Below, piece after piece: positions 5,475 to 5,740 of a stretch of DNA of 5,740 bases (its first letter is position 1; every line of letters starts with the position of its first letter). Location: positions 1 to 5,740 of the forward strand of contig CALCPB010001026.1 of NCBI GenBank assembly GCA_937897665.1, in the 5' to 3' direction. Both the position numbers and the translations under genes were made by a program. Under the pieces are notes generated by a model that saw only the letters and a list, made by a program, of their open reading frames with translations, ran no database searches and was not told the DNA's origin. Source of the DNA: an uncultured Halomicronema sp. GTDB lineage: Bacteria; Cyanobacteriota; Cyanobacteriia; Phormidesmidales; Phormidesmidaceae.

Positions 5475-5740
5475 CTAGTGGTGAACGCTTGAGGGGGTCT
5501 CTAACCGCAGCGTGTGGTGAGCGAGAGCCGCGATCGCCTCATCTTGCACCTCAATGCCTAAGCCGGGACGCGTCAGCACAGGGGCTTGGCCGCGATAGCC
5601 AAACTGCACGGGGATGCGGCTGATATCTTGACTAAGCAAGAGTTTGCCGTAGGACCCCTCAACGAATTTCACCTGAGGTAACCTGGCGGCTAGATGGCGG
5701 CCAGCAGCGGATAAAATGGCGGTTTCGCCGACCTGACAGC
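5475..5740 (-). CDS. mandelate racemase/muconate lactonizing family enzyme, C-terminal part
   Basis: This is the partial C-terminal end (87 residues visible) of a gene that runs in from the right edge; the stop is TAG at 5475-5477. The visible part begins CQVGETAILSAAGRHLA, which resembles the last barrel strand of the muconate lactonizing branch of the enolase superfamily, where the Glu lies near the active site. It is followed by FVEGSYGKLLLSQDI and the family-typical RPGLGIEVQDEA near the C terminus. Such enzymes abstract a proton next to a carboxylate to isomerise, epimerise or dehydrate an acid using Mg2+. The metal ligands and catalytic Lys residues lie outside the window, so the reaction cannot be assigned; dipeptide epimerase, o-succinylbenzoate synthase and cycloisomerase all remain open. 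GTG 5672 is an internal codon, not a start, because family-like sequence continues upstream of it. It may share a transcript with the GH3 gene. Confidence 0.72.
   Translation of the reverse strand, partial: CQVGETAILSAAGRHLAARLPQVKFVEGSYGKLLLSQDISRIPVQFGYRGQAPVLTRPGLGIEVQDEAIAALAHHTLRLETPSSVHH

Larger units (their letters stand above)
61..5537. repeat. ten HIP1 octamers (GCGATCGC)
   Basis: Exact copies start at 61, 1044, 1388, 2457, 2647, 3749, 3904, 4548, 4718 and 5530. Eight lie in coding sequence and two in gaps (61 and 1044; the latter overlaps the possible short frame). HIP1 is a highly iterated palindrome characteristic of many cyanobacterial genomes. It supports the organism call and argues that the whole window is long resident rather than recently acquired. 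Confidence 0.95.

Noticed and set aside
5475..5672. Complete 65-residue gene starting at GTG 5672
   Set aside because: Family-like sequence continues in frame to the window edge, so this is the tail of a longer gene.

Overview
The window is almost certainly from a cyanobacterium. The HIP1 octamer GCGATCGC occurs ten times in 5.7 kb, in coding and non-coding DNA, where chance would give about 0.1. The large membrane protein also has the general look of a cyanobacterial lineage family. Codon third positions are moderately GC-rich. Genus cannot be decided from the sequence; a Leptolyngbya/Synechococcales-like genome is only a guess.

Layout, left to right. (1) Positions 102-988 (+): two small, different cupin-fold proteins, 83 bp apart and probably co-transcribed. 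There is a 17-bp inverted repeat upstream of the first and a 15-bp perfect palindrome between them. (2) Positions 989-1318: a 330-bp gap with a short protein-like reading frame (possible gene remnant), two adjacent 14-bp perfect dyads, and a good extended -10 promoter. (3) Positions 1319-3253 (+): a 644-residue, single-pass membrane protein with a Trp-rich juxtamembrane stretch, four spaced helical repeats and a small C-terminal domain. (4) Positions 3254-3645: a gap between convergent genes with no supported gene. (5) Positions 3646-5316 (-): a 556-residue GH3-family adenylating enzyme (plant auxin/jasmonate-conjugating type fold), with a hairpin just upstream of its start. (6) Positions 5475-5740 (-): the C-terminal end of a mandelate racemase/muconate lactonizing (enolase superfamily) enzyme that continues past the right edge.

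How the genes may work together: the enolase-superfamily gene lies 158 bp upstream of the GH3 gene on the same strand, so the two may form an operon acting on a carboxylic acid (isomerisation, then ATP-dependent activation or conjugation). That is inference; the substrates cannot be read from sequence. Nothing ties the cupins or the membrane protein to this pair. I see no mobile element, CRISPR array, rRNA or tRNA. The most interesting items are the cyanobacterial GH3 next to the enolase-superfamily gene, the repeat-built membrane protein, and several unexplained short dyads.
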